Assembly (NCBI GenBank): GCA_017510335.1 | Contig: JAFWNM010000021.1 | Location: forward strand, 1-33,352 | Length of the DNA stretch: 33,352 nucleotides | Source: Paracoccaceae bacterium | Lineage (GTDB): Bacteria > Pseudomonadota > Alphaproteobacteria > Rhodobacterales > Rhodobacteraceae | Direction: 5' to 3' | Part shown: piece by piece, positions 1 through 7,340 of the stretch | Layout: every line of letters begins with the position of its first letter | How positions within the stretch are numbered: position 1 is the stretch's first letter | Program-made: the position numbers and the translations under genes | Notes under the pieces: model-generated | What the model was told of the DNA's origin: nothing | The model's database searches: none | Seen by the model: only the letters and a program-made list of their open reading frames with translations

Positions 1-165
1 ATCGCGGTCAATGAAGGGCGGCCCCCAGCGGCGGGTGTCATCGCCTTGCGGGGCTTCCACCTTGATGACCTCGGCGCCCAGATCGGCCAGCGTCTGCCCC
101 GCCCAGGGGCCAGCCAGAATGCGCGCCAGTTCAATGACGCGAATACCGTCAAGTGGTCCGGCCAT
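1..165 (-). CDS. CaiB/BaiF-type (class III) CoA-transferase, N-terminal fragment
   Basis: Only the first 55 codons are inside the window; the gene continues past position 1. The N-terminus [20 protein letters not shown], followed by a GADVIKVE-like stretch ([20 protein letters not shown]), is the hallmark beginning of family III CoA-transferases such as formyl-CoA:oxalate or succinyl-CoA-dependent enzymes. These move CoA between carboxylic acids in the cytoplasm. The catalytic Asp normally lies near residue 170, so it cannot be checked here. The gene is on the same strand as the DUF4387 and AtuA-family genes upstream, with a 180-bp gap that shows no other convincing gene, so it probably belongs to the same catabolic operon. 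The acyl substrate cannot be deduced from this fragment. Confidence 0.85.
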   Translation of the reverse strand, partial: MAGPLDGIRVIELARILAGPWAGQTLADLGAEVIKVEAPQGDDTRRWGPPFIDRD

Positions 166-345
166 GGGCGTGTTGTCCTGTGTTGTGGTCAGACTTGCAA
201 AAAACGGCGCGCGCTGTCGTGCAGCTTGTCTTGACCTGATGATCTTGCCTGTTTCGGGTCCCGAACCCCGAACGCTGCGTCGTGCAAAGCATGTGACGGG
301 CCGCCAGTGCCTGGCAAAGACGCCCCGCCGCCGGAAATGCCGCCC

Positions 346-678
346 CTAGCCTGCCGAAAGGTCGATTTCAAGATCAAGGAAGGGGGCGTATTGCTGCGCC
401 CCGAAAATGTCGCCATCCCCCGCGCTGCCCGAAGGCCGCAGGCGCAAGATGGTGAATTTTATCGCCAGTCCGGGGTCGTATTCGACAAAGTCCGTCAGGC
501 GTGCAGGGTCAATATTGAGCACCTGACACACGGTTTCGCGGGTCAGGGAACCGGACCGGCGCACAAGGTCATATGCCTCGCGTTCGCGGAAGATGATATC
601 AAAGGTAATCTTGTCCGTTCCGGCGTTCTTGCTGCGGATGGTCTTGGCCAGCGTAGCCAATGTGGTGGGCGTGTTCAT
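346..678 (-). CDS. DUF4387 family protein, partner of AtuA-family protein
   Basis: A 110-residue soluble protein beginning MNTPTTLATLAKTIRSKNAG, with an internal stretch (TFDIIFREREAYDLVRRSG...LTRETV) that I recognise as the DUF4387 family. Its ATG overlaps the stop of the AtuA-family gene by 4 nt (ATGA), so translation is probably coupled. DUF4387 genes are commonly found directly after DUF1446/AtuA genes. In larger AtuA proteins a C-terminal domain of about this size is fused on, so this looks like the split form of one functional unit; that is inference. No catalytic residues are known for the family. The biochemical role is unknown, most likely an accessory subunit in catabolism of an acid or terpenoid-like compound. 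Confidence 0.82.
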   Translation of the reverse strand: MNTPTTLATLAKTIRSKNAGTDKITFDIIFREREAYDLVRRSGSLTRETVCQVLNIDPARLTDFVEYDPGLAIKFTILRLRPSGSAGDGDIFGAQQYAPFLDLEIDLSAG

Positions 679-2048
679 GCCGCTGCTCCTGTTGTGACGA
701 TTTCACTATGGGTCGGGAAAAGTTCCAGCGGGTCACGCACAGCCATAGTATGGTTCAATGTCCATCGATAGGCAGGGCTGGCGCGCATGACTTCGTCCAG
801 AACGAAGGATACCCCCCCCGCAGTGCCCTTCACATCCGGCAGGCGGGCATAGAACAGTTGCCGCGTGCCTGTCATGGCCACTTCTTCGGCCATGTCCAGC
901 GTAGGCGCGACACCCTGAACCACAACGCACAGTTCATGGCCGGGTTTGTCGCGCATGGGGTCCATGTCACCCATCACGCCATTGCGCCCGAAGACATTAT
1001 AGTGAAGTTCCCAGCCATCATCCCCGAAACGGTCGCGGGTTTGCTGGCGTGCCCATTCGATGACTGCATCGACATTGGCAATTGTATAAGGGTCGCGAAT
1101 GCCGGCCATCCCGACGAAGCGTTCGCCGACCTTGCCCGACCCTTCCAGCTTGACGCGGATTTCAGTGGCAGGGACGAATTTCATGCCTGTCACGCGGGTG
1201 GTTTTATCGGCAATCTGGTCGTAGTGACAGTCCGTCATATCCAGCATTCCGCCAGCCACAAATTCGTGGAAGGGGTTGGAACGTTCATACATGGCGTGCC
1301 CGGCCACAGATGCGATGGTGCAGCGTTGTTCGGGGGACATGGCCGTGACATCCACCCAGTCGCGCGTAATTTCGCCCAGAACAGTTTCCTTCGCGCCATA
1401 GGGTTCGGCACAAAAGCTGGCGCATTCCAGCACCTTGCCAAGATAGTAGGCCTGCGCTTCGGGAAACCCCCGGTGCAGCGCGGGGGCTGCGAAAATGGCG
1501 CTGTCGGACGATCTGCCGCCAATGATGACATCGCAGCCGTCTTCAAGAAGCTTCAAAAACGGGTGCACGCCAGCCATGGCAACGATGCGGTCTGTCGCGT
1601 CAAGTTCGTCTTCGGTAAGGTCGGTGCGCGCATCAAGCCCCTGCACGGCCGAACCCGCCCGGATGCTGGCGCGCACGCGTTCGGGGTCCACCTCGGAATA
1701 GAACCACCCCAGCCGGAAGGGTGCAAGCCCATGTTTGGCCGCCAGATCGCGGATGATCTGCACATACATGTCAACGCGGCTATTGGTGCCGGTATCGCCT
1801 GCGGACCCGATGATCATGGGCACATTCTTGTCGCGTGCGGCCAGAAGCATCAGTTCCAGATCATGTTCCTGCCAAGCCCGGGGGCTGGCGCAGGTGTCAT
1901 TTCCCAAGGGGCCAGGCCCGATGTCATCGCTGCCCGAATCTGCCGCGATGATGTCAGGGGCGGCTGCAACGCCCAACTGGAAACTGCCGTTCTTGAGGGG
2001 GGCGAACCCCAGATGCCCGTTGGGGCTGATGACCTTCATAGATGACAT
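675..2048 (-). CDS. AtuA-family (DUF1446) protein
   Basis: A 457-residue cytoplasmic protein of the DUF1446 / 'acyclic terpene utilization AtuA' family. Diagnostic segments are the GSAGDTGTN motif near residue 88, CDVIIGGRSSDSAIFAA in the middle and VQGVAPTLDMAEE near the C-terminus. Pseudomonas AtuA acts in citronellol/geraniol degradation, but most family members have no defined reaction, so terpene use should not be assumed. I start at MSSMKV (2048) because a GAGAGG Shine-Dalgarno sequence lies about 7 nt upstream; MKV at 2039 has no such spacing. An in-frame extension to about 2459 would run through the sigma-54 promoter and the upstream gene and is rejected. It is the first gene of a probable operon with DUF4387 and a CoA-transferase, driven by the promoter at 2084-2099. 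Confidence 0.85.
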   Translation of the reverse strand: MSSMKVISPNGHLGFAPLKNGSFQLGVAAAPDIIAADSGSDDIGPGPLGNDTCASPRAWQEHDLELMLLAARDKNVPMIIGSAGDTGTNSRVDMYVQIIRDLAAKHGLAPFRLGWFYSEVDPERVRASIRAGSAVQGLDARTDLTEDELDATDRIVAMAGVHPFLKLLEDGCDVIIGGRSSDSAIFAAPALHRGFPEAQAYYLGKVLECASFCAEPYGAKETVLGEITRDWVDVTAMSPEQRCTIASVAGHAMYERSNPFHEFVAGGMLDMTDCHYDQIADKTTRVTGMKFVPATEIRVKLEGSGKVGERFVGMAGIRDPYTIANVDAVIEWARQQTRDRFGDDGWELHYNVFGRNGVMGDMDPMRDKPGHELCVVVQGVAPTLDMAEEVAMTGTRQLFYARLPDVKGTAGGVSFVLDEVMRASPAYRWTLNHTMAVRDPLELFPTHSEIVTTGAAA

Positions 2049-2083
2049 GTCTGCCTCTCTTATATCTGTTTCATCTATATAGA

Positions 2084-2099
2084 TGCAGCTTTCGTGCCA
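2084..2099 (-). promoter_or_regulatory. Sigma-54 (-24/-12) promoter of the AtuA operon
   Basis: On the minus strand the sequence reads TGGCACGAAAGCTGCA. It has the invariant GG and GC separated by exactly 10 nt and an exact TGGCACG -24 block; the -12 block is CTGC instead of the common TTGC. The predicted start of transcription is near 2073, giving a leader of about 25 nt with a good Shine-Dalgarno sequence before the ATG at 2048. A sigma-54 activator gene ends 220 bp upstream, and a nearly identical element precedes the ABC operon at 10221-10236. A 12-bp perfect palindrome, ATCTATATAGAT (2073-2084), spans the predicted -11 to +1 region. Confidence 0.8.
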
Positions 2100-2155
2100 T
2101 AATTTGATTTCAGGTAATGCATTGTAATAAATTAATTTTATAAAATTATTTGGCA
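2100..2155. other. AT-rich block between promoter and palindrome, candidate IHF/bend region
   Basis: About 55 bp of strongly AT-rich sequence (runs such as AATTAATTTTATAAAATTATT) sits in otherwise GC-rich DNA, exactly between the -24/-12 element and the 44-bp palindrome. Sigma-54 promoters usually have an IHF-bound or intrinsically bent segment here that loops the activator onto the polymerase. A loose IHF-like word (AATCAA on the minus strand) is present but does not match the full consensus, so the assignment rests on position and composition. Confidence 0.4.
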
Positions 2156-2167
2156 AAGCGCGTGACT

Positions 2168-2211
2168 GGCGGGCGCGCAATTCCCGCACATGCGGGATTT
2201 GCGCGCCCGCC
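2168..2211. repeat. 44-bp near-perfect palindrome, candidate activator-binding site (UAS)
   Basis: Two 21-nt arms (2168-2188 and 2191-2211) are reverse complements with one mismatch, around a 2-nt centre; the core is CCCGCACATGCGGG. The centre lies about 117 bp upstream of the predicted start of the AtuA operon, the usual distance for an enhancer of a sigma-54 activator. No T-run follows the stem on either strand, so a classical intrinsic terminator for the upstream activator gene is less likely, although the transcript could fold there. A double role is possible. Confidence 0.6.
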
Positions 2212-2319
2212 GGGCCAACCGGGTGGGGCGGGCACTGCCGCACCAGCGCCGCGCCTTGGTTTAGGGTAATGGGGTGCAATCGACGCGGAAACCTGGAAAC
2301 CCGATTTTCGCCAAAGGCG

Positions 2320-3327
2320 CTATAGGCCCAGTTTCTGCATCTGGTGGCGCAGGGCATGCCGGCTGAGGCGCAGCAGGCTTGCGGCGTCTTGCTGGTTGCC
2401 GCCGGTTTGTTGCAGGGCGCGCACCAGAAGGCCGCGCTGAAATTCCGCCGTGGCGTCATGAAAACCGCCGCTGGTGGTCAGCGCCGTTTCGCCTGCTGGC
2501 GGTATCACGCGTGCGCCTGAACGGACTGTGCGCAAAATGCGGTCGGGCAGGTGGCGCGGCAGGATGACGTTTTCATCTTCAAGGATGAAAATCCGCTCCA
2601 GCAGGTTTTCAAGTTCGCGCACATTGCCCGGCCAGGGGTATTTGCGCAAGATATCGGCGGTTTCAGGGTCCAGCCCGCGAATTTCGCGCCCGAAGGCCAT
2701 GTTGAAGCGTTCAATGAAATGTTGTGCAAGAACAAGCACATCATCGCCCCTCTCGCGCAGGGCTGGAATGTTCAGCGACACAACCTGAAGCCGGTAATAC
2801 AGATCTTCGCGGAAATTTCCGGCCATCACCTCGGACAGCAAGACCTTGTTGGTGGCCGCGATGAAGCGCAGATCGACATGCGTGGATTTCACCGCCCCCA
2901 CCCGCCGGAACTGGTGGGTGTCCAGAAGGCTAAGCAGTTTTGCCTGCAAATGCGGGTCCATCTCGCGGATTTCATCCAGAAAGACACTGCCGTGATTTGC
3001 CGCTTCCACTAACCCGATCTTGCGTTCGCTGGCCCCTGTGAAGGCGCCTTTTTCATGGCCGAAAAATTCGGATTCCATCAACCCTGACGGGATGGCCGCA
3101 CAATTGATGTCCAAAAACGGCTTGTCGGCGCGGCGTGATCCCTGATGGACCATGCGCGCAAGCAGGCCCTTGCCGGTGCCCGTTTCGCCATAGATCAATA
3201 CAGTGCGCGCCGCCGAACGGGCCACGCGCCGGGCAAGCTGGCGCAGGGTTTCTATTTTGGGGTCGTTTCCAACAAGTTCGCTGCCGTAATCGGCCATCCG
3301 TTCCCCGCCATGCAGTTGCGCCGTCAT
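2320..3327 (-). CDS. Sigma-54-dependent activator (bEBP) without sensor domain
   Basis: About 335 residues consisting of an AAA+ sigma-54-interaction domain and a C-terminal Fis-type helix-turn-helix. Visible motifs are Walker A GETGTGKG (about 47-54), the sigma-54-contacting loop GAFTGA (about 94-99), Walker B SVFLDEI (about 114-120) and the C-terminal HTH GGNQQDAASLLRLSRHALRHQM. There is no N-terminal receiver, GAF, PAS or V4R domain, so it resembles PspF or HrpR/S in layout. The start at 3327 overlaps the upstream stop (ATGA), like the other junctions of this operon; MADYGSELVG at 3297 has a slightly better ribosome site and is the alternative. It is the last gene of the ABC operon and lies just before the AtuA promoter, so it probably activates both operons. 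Confidence 0.9.
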   Translation of the reverse strand: MTAQLHGGERMADYGSELVGNDPKIETLRQLARRVARSAARTVLIYGETGTGKGLLARMVHQGSRRADKPFLDINCAAIPSGLMESEFFGHEKGAFTGASERKIGLVEAANHGSVFLDEIREMDPHLQAKLLSLLDTHQFRRVGAVKSTHVDLRFIAATNKVLLSEVMAGNFREDLYYRLQVVSLNIPALRERGDDVLVLAQHFIERFNMAFGREIRGLDPETADILRKYPWPGNVRELENLLERIFILEDENVILPRHLPDRILRTVRSGARVIPPAGETALTTSGGFHDATAEFQRGLLVRALQQTGGNQQDAASLLRLSRHALRHQMQKLGL

Positions 3328-4424
3328 TCCGGTAGGGCAAACCAATGCCAGTTGCCTGCACATGGGTTTGCATTATGGAAATATACGCGACGCGACGCGA
3401 TTGCAAAGATGATAGATGACAAGGTGCTGGTGTCATCGGCCGTGTCGGGGTGCTGACAGACGGGCGCGCCTTGTGGGTCATGGGCGTGAAGGGCCAGCAG
3501 GTTTGCCGCTTGCGCCAGCGTCGGCGCGGCAGCAGACAGGTGGTGTGTCAGCCCCCCAAGGCGGTGTGCGGAATTGTTGTCGATGGTGGCCCCCCCGTGC
3601 AGCAGCGTATCTTGCGCAAGCTGGGGTGACAGGAAATGATTGGTGCGCCAGTTGCGTGCCCCTGTGGTGACGGCGAGTGTGGCCGCGCCCAGTTCCACCG
3701 CTGCTGTGGCCCCGCTGGCATCGGCCAGGATAAGCGACCCCCCGCCCGCGTGGGGCCTTGCGCGCAGCCAGTCCAGCGCGTCGGGCACGGTCGCGCAGGC
3801 TGCCAGAAGCCGCGTCATTGCCATATAACGCAACCAGCCAATCCCGTGGTGGCGTGCCCCGATCTGGGTGTCGGCAATGGCAAGCCCTGCTGCGTTCATT
3901 CCGCTGGAATACGCCCCCGGGCTGCCCAGACTGCCAAGGCACAGCATCCCGCCTGTCGTGATATCCGGCCCGTCATGCCAGAACAGGCGCTGCACGCCCA
4001 GATGTGCGCCGCCGAAATCGCGGTTCTTGGCCAGAAACGGCCCGTCTGGCCCGTCACCCGCCGCGAAGGCGCTGCATCCATCCCCCGATAGCATTGCGCC
4101 ATTGGTCAGGTCGCGCAATGTGCCAAGATGCAGGTGCACGAACAGCGTTTCTTCCGGTAGCCCGAACCCTTGGGCGATACCGGCAAGTTCTGCCATGCCC
4201 GCGGGGTCGTGGGCCATATGAAAGCGGTGCTGCGCTGCCACATAGTCCAGCATTGCGTCCGTGACGCGCCCTTCGTTGCGCAAGGATTGCACGCGCGCGA
4301 CTGTGGCCATCGCAACCTGGTCGCGCAGGTCGCTGTCTGCACCTGCCGCCTGCATAAGGCCGCGGGCATGGGCCGTGCCCGACAGGGTTTGCACTGTCAT
4401 CGAAGCAGCATTGGCCAGGGTCAT
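3324..4424 (-). CDS. C45-family acyltransferase/amidohydrolase (penicillin acyltransferase-like)
   Basis: A 366-residue Ntn-hydrolase of the acyl-CoA:6-aminopenicillanate acyltransferase (peptidase C45) type. The key segment is SGDGCSAFAAG with Cys117 as the expected nucleophile, freed by autocleavage after Gly116 as in the fungal enzyme. It is followed by the family's AKNRDFGGAH and by GMNAAGLAI. There is no signal peptide, so it should act in the cytoplasm. Family members form or hydrolyse amide bonds of N-acyl amino acids, peptides or lactams; the substrate here is unknown. Its ATG overlaps the stop of the ABC ATPase gene (ATGA), which suggests it processes what the importer brings in. The start at 4424 is fixed by that overlap; an upstream extension to 4526 would overlap the ATPase gene by about 100 bp. 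Confidence 0.8.
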   Translation of the reverse strand: MTLANAASMTVQTLSGTAHARGLMQAAGADSDLRDQVAMATVARVQSLRNEGRVTDAMLDYVAAQHRFHMAHDPAGMAELAGIAQGFGLPEETLFVHLHLGTLRDLTNGAMLSGDGCSAFAAGDGPDGPFLAKNRDFGGAHLGVQRLFWHDGPDITTGGMLCLGSLGSPGAYSSGMNAAGLAIADTQIGARHHGIGWLRYMAMTRLLAACATVPDALDWLRARPHAGGGSLILADASGATAAVELGAATLAVTTGARNWRTNHFLSPQLAQDTLLHGGATIDNNSAHRLGGLTHHLSAAAPTLAQAANLLALHAHDPQGAPVCQHPDTADDTSTLSSIIFAIASRRVYFHNANPCAGNWHWFALPE

Positions 4425-5440
4425 TGCGCAGCCCCTTCCAGAAGCGACAGGTTTTCGGACAGGCGGTGACAGGCTGCGCTGTGGCCGGGGGCCACCGTTT
4501 CGGTCACTGGTTTGCGCTGGCGGCATATGTCGGTGGCCAGCGGGCAGCGGGTGTGAAACTTGCAGCCCGATGGCGGGTCAAGGGGGGACGGCAGATCGCC
4601 GGTCAGGCGCACGCGCTGGCCCTTGCGCGTGCCATCCACTTCGGGAACTGCGGACATCAGGCTTTGGGTATAGGGATGGCGCGGCGCGGCAAGCACCGAC
4701 TCGACAGGGCCCATTTCCACAATCTCGCCCAGATACATGACTGCGACCCGGTCACTAAGATAGCCAATGACCGAAATATCATGCGAGATGAACAGATAGG
4801 TCAGGTGAAATTCGCGCTTCAATTCCAGCAAGAGCTGGATGATCTGGGCCTGGATAGACACATCAAGGGCGGAAACAGGTTCGTCACACACCACGAATTC
4901 AGGGTTCGAGATCAGCGCGCGCGCAATCCCGATGCGTTGGCGCTGCCCGCCAGAAAACTGGTGCGGGTAGCGGTCGATCTGGCCTGCCTTCAGCCCCACT
5001 TTTTCCAGCATGGCAGCCACCTTTTCGCGCATATCCTCGCGGCCCTTGGACAAGCCGTGCAATTGCAGCGGCAGGCCCACGATATCGCCCACTGTCCGGC
5101 GCGGGTTCAGCGACGCATAGGGGTCCTGAAAGATGATCTGCATGCGCCGCCGCATGGCCTTCAGGTCGGGTGGGGACAGGGATGTGACATCTGTTCCGCC
5201 AAATTCCACGCGTCCCGCACTTGGTTCGTGCAACCGCAAAATGGCCCGCCCAAGGGTCGATTTGCCGCAGCCGGATTCACCGATCAGCCCCAGGATTTCG
5301 CCGCGTGCCACATCCAGCGACACGTCCGATACCGCGCGCACCTGAACAGGCTTGCGTCCAAGAAGGCGCGCGATGGTGCCGGGGCTGCCAGTATAGGTTT
5401 TGGTCAGGTTCGTGACCTTCAGCAAGGGATCAGTGGTCAT
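4421..5440 (-). CDS. Peptide-type ABC importer ATPase (DppF/OppF-like)
   Basis: A 339-residue ATPase subunit of a dipeptide/oligopeptide-type ABC importer. Walker A GESGCGKST (54-62), signature FSGGQRQRIGIARAL, Walker B FVVCDEPVSALD and the switch histidine in FISHDISVIGYL are all intact. The C-terminal oligopeptide-family extension HPYTQSLMSAVP...FHTRCPLATDIC carries the cysteines typical of this subfamily. It would pair with the ATPase encoded just upstream to power import through the two permeases. The ATG overlaps the previous stop (ATGA). Substrates of this subfamily include peptides, glutathione, nickel and opines, so sequence alone does not name the ligand. Confidence 0.93.
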   Translation of the reverse strand: MTTDPLLKVTNLTKTYTGSPGTIARLLGRKPVQVRAVSDVSLDVARGEILGLIGESGCGKSTLGRAILRLHEPSAGRVEFGGTDVTSLSPPDLKAMRRRMQIIFQDPYASLNPRRTVGDIVGLPLQLHGLSKGREDMREKVAAMLEKVGLKAGQIDRYPHQFSGGQRQRIGIARALISNPEFVVCDEPVSALDVSIQAQIIQLLLELKREFHLTYLFISHDISVIGYLSDRVAVMYLGEIVEMGPVESVLAAPRHPYTQSLMSAVPEVDGTRKGQRVRLTGDLPSPLDPPSGCKFHTRCPLATDICRQRKPVTETVAPGHSAACHRLSENLSLLEGAAQ

Positions 5441-6450
5441 GCCTTGGCCCTTTCGGTCTGGAAAAGTTCAGTGCGGATGCAGCGCGCGCGGCGGCCCGGT
5501 CCGGCGGGGTGCATGTCGATAAGATGGCGGCAATCCTTATCCGCGTGCGGGCAGCGGTCCAGAAAACGGCATTGCGGCGGCAGGTCGATCAGGTCGGGCA
5601 CCTGTCCTTGAATCGGGCGGATGGGCTGGCCCCGCAATGCAGCACGCGGAATCGATGCCAGCAACCCGCGCGTATAGGGGTGGCCGGGGGCGCGAATAAC
5701 ACTGTCTGTTGGCCCTTCTTCCACCACCTGACCTGCATACATGACCATAACACGGTCGCAATGTTCGGCCACAACGCCCAGATCATGGGTGATCAGCACC
5801 ACACTCATACCCAGTTCGGTGCGCAGGTTCGAGATCAGTTCAAGCACTTGCGCCTGAATGGTGACGTCCAGTGCAGTTGTCGGTTCATCCGCGATCAGCA
5901 GGCGCGGCTTGGACGCCAGCGCGATGGCAATCATGATCCGCTGGCGCATGCCGCCGGAAAATTCATGCGGATACTGGCCCAGACGATCGCCGGCCGATGG
6001 AATGCCCACCAGATCCAGCATGTGCACCGAGCGTTCGCGGATGGCCTGCCTGCGTGCCGCCCCGCGGCGCGGCAGGTCATCTGCATGTGCATCCAGCATT
6101 TCGGCAAGCTGCAATCCGATGGTCAGGGCTGGGTTCAGCGCGGTCAGCGCATCTTGCATCGTCATGGCAATGTCACGCCCGCGCAAGGCTTGCATCTGGC
6201 GTGGCGGCAGTTTGCGAAGATCGGTCCCTTCAAAGATGATTTCGCCGGCCTCAATTCGCCCGGGCGGGCGCACCAGGCCCATGACCGATGCGAAGGTTAC
6301 GGATTTGCCCGAACCGGATTCGCCCACAATGCCAAGGCATTCGCCACGCTGGACCGTGACATCCACGCCGTCCACCGCACAAACCTGTCCGGCGCGTGTG
6401 TCAAAGACGGTGCGCAGCCCGCGCACTTCCAGAAGGATCGGATCGCTCAT
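5437..6450 (-). CDS. Peptide-type ABC importer ATPase (DppD/OppD-like)
   Basis: A 337-residue ATPase, the DppD/OppD-type partner. Walker A GESGSGKS (43-50), signature FSGGMRQRIMIAIAL, Walker B LLIADEPTTALD and the H-loop VLITHDLGVVAEH are intact. The family's C-terminal segment HPYTRGLLASIP...CRFLDRCPHADKDC is present. Start and stop overlap the neighbouring genes by 4 nt, consistent with stoichiometric synthesis of a heterodimeric ATPase pair on the cytoplasmic face. Confidence 0.93.
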   Translation of the reverse strand: MSDPILLEVRGLRTVFDTRAGQVCAVDGVDVTVQRGECLGIVGESGSGKSVTFASVMGLVRPPGRIEAGEIIFEGTDLRKLPPRQMQALRGRDIAMTMQDALTALNPALTIGLQLAEMLDAHADDLPRRGAARRQAIRERSVHMLDLVGIPSAGDRLGQYPHEFSGGMRQRIMIAIALASKPRLLIADEPTTALDVTIQAQVLELISNLRTELGMSVVLITHDLGVVAEHCDRVMVMYAGQVVEEGPTDSVIRAPGHPYTRGLLASIPRAALRGQPIRPIQGQVPDLIDLPPQCRFLDRCPHADKDCRHLIDMHPAGPGRRARCIRTELFQTERAKA

Positions 6451-7340
6451 TCTGTAAACCTCGGGTCAAATGCGTCGCGCAGCCCTTGGCTGGCCACGTT
6501 GATGGCAAGAACCAGCAGCAAAATGGCCAGCCCCGGAAAGGTTGAAACCCACCAGCTTTCAAGGATGAAGGCGCGCCCGTCCGCCACCATTGCGCCCCAG
6601 CTTGCGGTTGGCGGCTGCACCCCCAGACCAAGAAATGACAGGGACGCTTCCAGAATGATGACATGGGCCATGCGGATGGTGGCAACCACAATCACCGGCG
6701 ACAGGATGTTGGGCAAAATCTCGCGCAGCATGATATGGCGGCCAGATGCGCCAAGGGCGCGCGCGGCCTCGACATATTCCAGTTCGCGCGTGACCAGCGT
6801 TTCCCCGCGCACCACGCGGCAGGGGATGACCCATTCCTTGTAGGCCAGCGCAAGGATAATATTGCCCAAGCCCGGTCCCATCATTGCCATCAACCCGATG
6901 GCAAAGATCAGGTAGGGAAAGCCCAGCAAAATATCGACCAGCCGCGAAATCACCACATCGACCCAGCCGCGCAGATACCCTGCCGCCAGCCCCGCCAGAA
7001 TACCTATGCTGGTGGCCACCAGAATGACAGCTGCCCCGATGAAGATGGAAATGCGTGCGCCATAGATGATGCGTGACAGAATGCACCGGCCCAGGGAATC
7101 CGCACCAAGCGGATAGGCCCAGTCCCCGCCTTCCATCCAGACCGGGGGTTGCAGCCGAAAGAAAAGATTGGTCGCATAAGGGTCGTTGGGCGCAATCCAT
7201 GGCGCGAAAACTGCCATCAGGATGAACAGAACCACCACAATCGCGGACCCGAAGGCAAGGCGGTTTTCCATAAAGGCGGCCATGTTGCGCCGGAACAGGG
7301 ATTCCGCGACAACGGGGGGGCTTTGCTCTATCACGCTCAC
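6447..7340 (-). CDS. ABC importer permease (DppC-like)
   Basis: A 297-residue inner-membrane permease of the DppC/OppC type. It has a cytoplasmic N-terminus, a first membrane helix (about 29-47), the DppC N-terminal segment APWIAPNDPYATNLF and then the transport domain with the EAA-type coupling loop EAARALGASGRHIMLREILPN. Several further hydrophobic helices follow. The start codon is GTG at 7340, overlapping the stop of the upstream permease gene (GTGA); this is why I prefer it. It forms the channel with the DppB-like subunit. Confidence 0.92.
   Translation of the reverse strand: MSVIEQSPPVVAESLFRRNMAAFMENRLAFGSAIVVVLFILMAVFAPWIAPNDPYATNLFFRLQPPVWMEGGDWAYPLGADSLGRCILSRIIYGARISIFIGAAVILVATSIGILAGLAAGYLRGWVDVVISRLVDILLGFPYLIFAIGLMAMMGPGLGNIILALAYKEWVIPCRVVRGETLVTRELEYVEAARALGASGRHIMLREILPNILSPVIVVATIRMAHVIILEASLSFLGLGVQPPTASWGAMVADGRAFILESWWVSTFPGLAILLLVLAINVASQGLRDAFDPRFTE

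Noticed and set aside
660-2045. Long open frame on the plus strand opposite the AtuA-family gene
   Set aside because: It is fully antisense to a well-supported gene and its translation is rich in His, Cys and Gly with no family resemblance, typical of a shadow frame in GC-rich DNA.
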